From Symsagittifera roscoffensis (taxonomy: Eukaryota > Xenacoelomorpha > Acoela > Convolutidae): a stretch of 64,000 nt of DNA. The notes beneath the pieces are model-generated. The model saw only the letters and a list, made by a program, of their open reading frames with translations. It had not been told where the DNA came from and did no database searches. Positions within the stretch are counted from its first letter, which is position 1, and each line of letters starts with the position of its first letter. Made by a program: the position numbers and the translations under genes. This document shows positions 63,249-64,000 of the stretch, in pieces. The stretch spans positions 32,460,401 to 32,524,400 of the forward strand of contig NC_087067.1 in NCBI RefSeq assembly GCF_963678635.1, written 5' to 3'.

Positions 63249-64000
63249 AAATCTTGGGGGACTGAGAAAATGAATCAATTTCGTCGAACCAGTTCAAAGT
63301 TATGAGTTCTTGAAAGCTCGGTGATGCCAAAAAGTTAAGCCTAATCGAGCGTGGTGCAAAAAACGAAAATTTCAAAATTTTTGTTATTTTCTGTCTAAAT
63401 TTTATTTTTTTCAATATCGTATCACAATTTTGGACTCAGAAAAACTCCAACGAGCTCAAAACGACTTCTTTAGCTTCAGTGTTCGTGGAGTAATCATCAG
63501 TTGAAATTTTGGGGGGAGCTGAAATTCGGCCATTTTGGAAGAAAATCGACCTAAAAGCTAACTTTTAAGTTAGTGCAATTTTTTTCTTGCATTTTTCATA
63601 AAATGGGGTGCTCTCTGCTGTCGCAGAGTGCATTCAAAGAAACTTATCAAATAGATTTGAAAACTTACCTATTTAATAAGTTTATCACAACAATTAGGCT
63701 AAAAGCATCTATCAGTATCCTGGCTGGTATTCGACCATATGCCACTAACGTTGAGTGAGCGGCTATCATGCCATAGATGGTCATCTAAGACACCCTGTAC
63801 ACGCTCGGTAGGTTTTGACCAGCCGATTTGGCCATAAAACTCATTGGGCCAAAAAAATTCTGAAAATTGTCAATTTTTCAAATTTTGTTTGAATTGCATA
63901 AATTATAACGTGAGCGTGCAAAATTTTACATGGTATAAGAGCATATTTCTACTCTCGCGCGAGGGCGAGTGTTTTAAAAGTAATGTACATAGTTATATGC
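63249..64000 (+). repeat. Partial repeat unit 45 (spacer only)
   Basis: The first 752 bp of a further unit, cut by the window end about 350 bp before its U2 gene. Private marks are an extra T in TATTTTTTTCAATATC (near 63405), GAAAAACTCC (near 63440) and ACGCTCGGTAGG (near 63801). Confidence 0.95.

Larger units (their letters stand above)
1..64000 (+). repeat. U2 snRNA tandem array, about 1.44-kb unit
   Basis: The window consists of 44 head-to-tail units plus a partial 45th. Unit length is 1438-1444 bp except unit 13 (1338 bp). Each unit carries one U2 snRNA sequence of about 187 nt and a spacer of about 1,253 bp. Units differ by scattered substitutions and small indels, so this is a true tandem array shaped by concerted evolution and not dispersed copies. 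Tandem U2 arrays are known in vertebrates and sea urchins (established knowledge). Neither end is reached. Spacer content is the same throughout: AT-rich, with no coding region, no second RNA gene that I recognise, and no intact mobile element. Confidence 0.97.
31570..64000 (+). repeat. Array block E, homogenised units 23-45
   Basis: Units here are nearly identical and fall into two haplotypes. Type A carries C3T and an extra C in stem IV of U2. Its downstream flank has CCAAAAGTT, TTAAATTAG, CTTCTCAAATAG, CGACAATATG and CCATCGATGG. Type B has CCAAAAAGTT, TTAAGTTAG, CTTATCAAATAG, CGACCATATG and CCATAGATGG. Types alternate over units 27-34, giving a dimer of about 2.88 kb. All nine copies of U2 identical to the reference form lie here. 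Confidence 0.8.

Noticed and set aside
1-64000. CRISPR array or bacterial repeat system
   Set aside because: The repeat unit is 1.44 kb with a eukaryotic spliceosomal RNA gene and no short repeat-spacer layout.

Overview
The whole window is one head-to-tail tandem array. A unit of about 1,440 bp is repeated from the first base to the last: 44 units, nearly all complete, plus a 752-bp start of unit 45. All units are in the same (+) orientation, no unrelated DNA interrupts them, and neither array edge is in the window. Unit starts, placed at the motif AAATCTTGGGGGACTGAG, are near 1, 1441, 2881, 4321, 5761, 7200, 8639, 10080, 11521, 12961, 14401, 15840, 17279, 18617, 20057, 21495, 22934, 24373, 25812, 27252, 28692, 30131, 31570, 33008, 34447, 35887, 37327, 38768, 40207, 41648, 43087, 44527, 45966, 47407, 48846, 50286, 51726, 53165, 54606, 56045, 57485, 58929, 60369, 61809 and 63249.

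Each full unit holds one recognisable gene, a U2 spliceosomal snRNA of about 187 nt. It starts ATCGCTTCTCGGCCTTTTGG and ends CAGTCCACC, followed by a spacer of about 1,253 bp. The 5' third is almost canonical U2: stem I, the U6-pairing segment and the branch-point recognition element GTAGTA at nt 33-38. Stems IIa, IIb, IIc, III and IV all fold, with one compensatory pair change in IIa. Three features are unusual and present in essentially every copy: T at nt 30 where A is usual, an Sm-type site ending in AC instead of GG/GA, and a stem-loop IV loop that lacks the widely conserved UUGCAG core.

The organism is a eukaryote and most likely an invertebrate animal. The stem IIa/IIc sequence and TTAAACTGATTTTT before stem III recall arthropod U2, but I cannot name a taxon. 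I see no protein-coding gene. The short open frames recur once per unit in AT-rich spacer, or run through U2 itself, and look fortuitous.

Layout: units 1-4 (1-5760), units 5-9 (5761-12960), units 10-16 (12961-22933), units 17-22 (22934-31569) and units 23-45 (31570-64000) form sequence subfamilies. The left half is more diverse. The right half is nearly homogeneous, with two alternating haplotypes (a dimer of about 2.88 kb). Unit 13 lacks about 102 bp of spacer. Blocks of shared private variants (units 9-12 versus 13-16; units 33-34 versus 38-39) and mosaic units record recent unequal exchange or conversion. Nine copies (24, 26, 28, 30, 32, 36, 37, 40, 44) carry exactly the same 187-nt U2. 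All variant calls come from reading by eye against that form.
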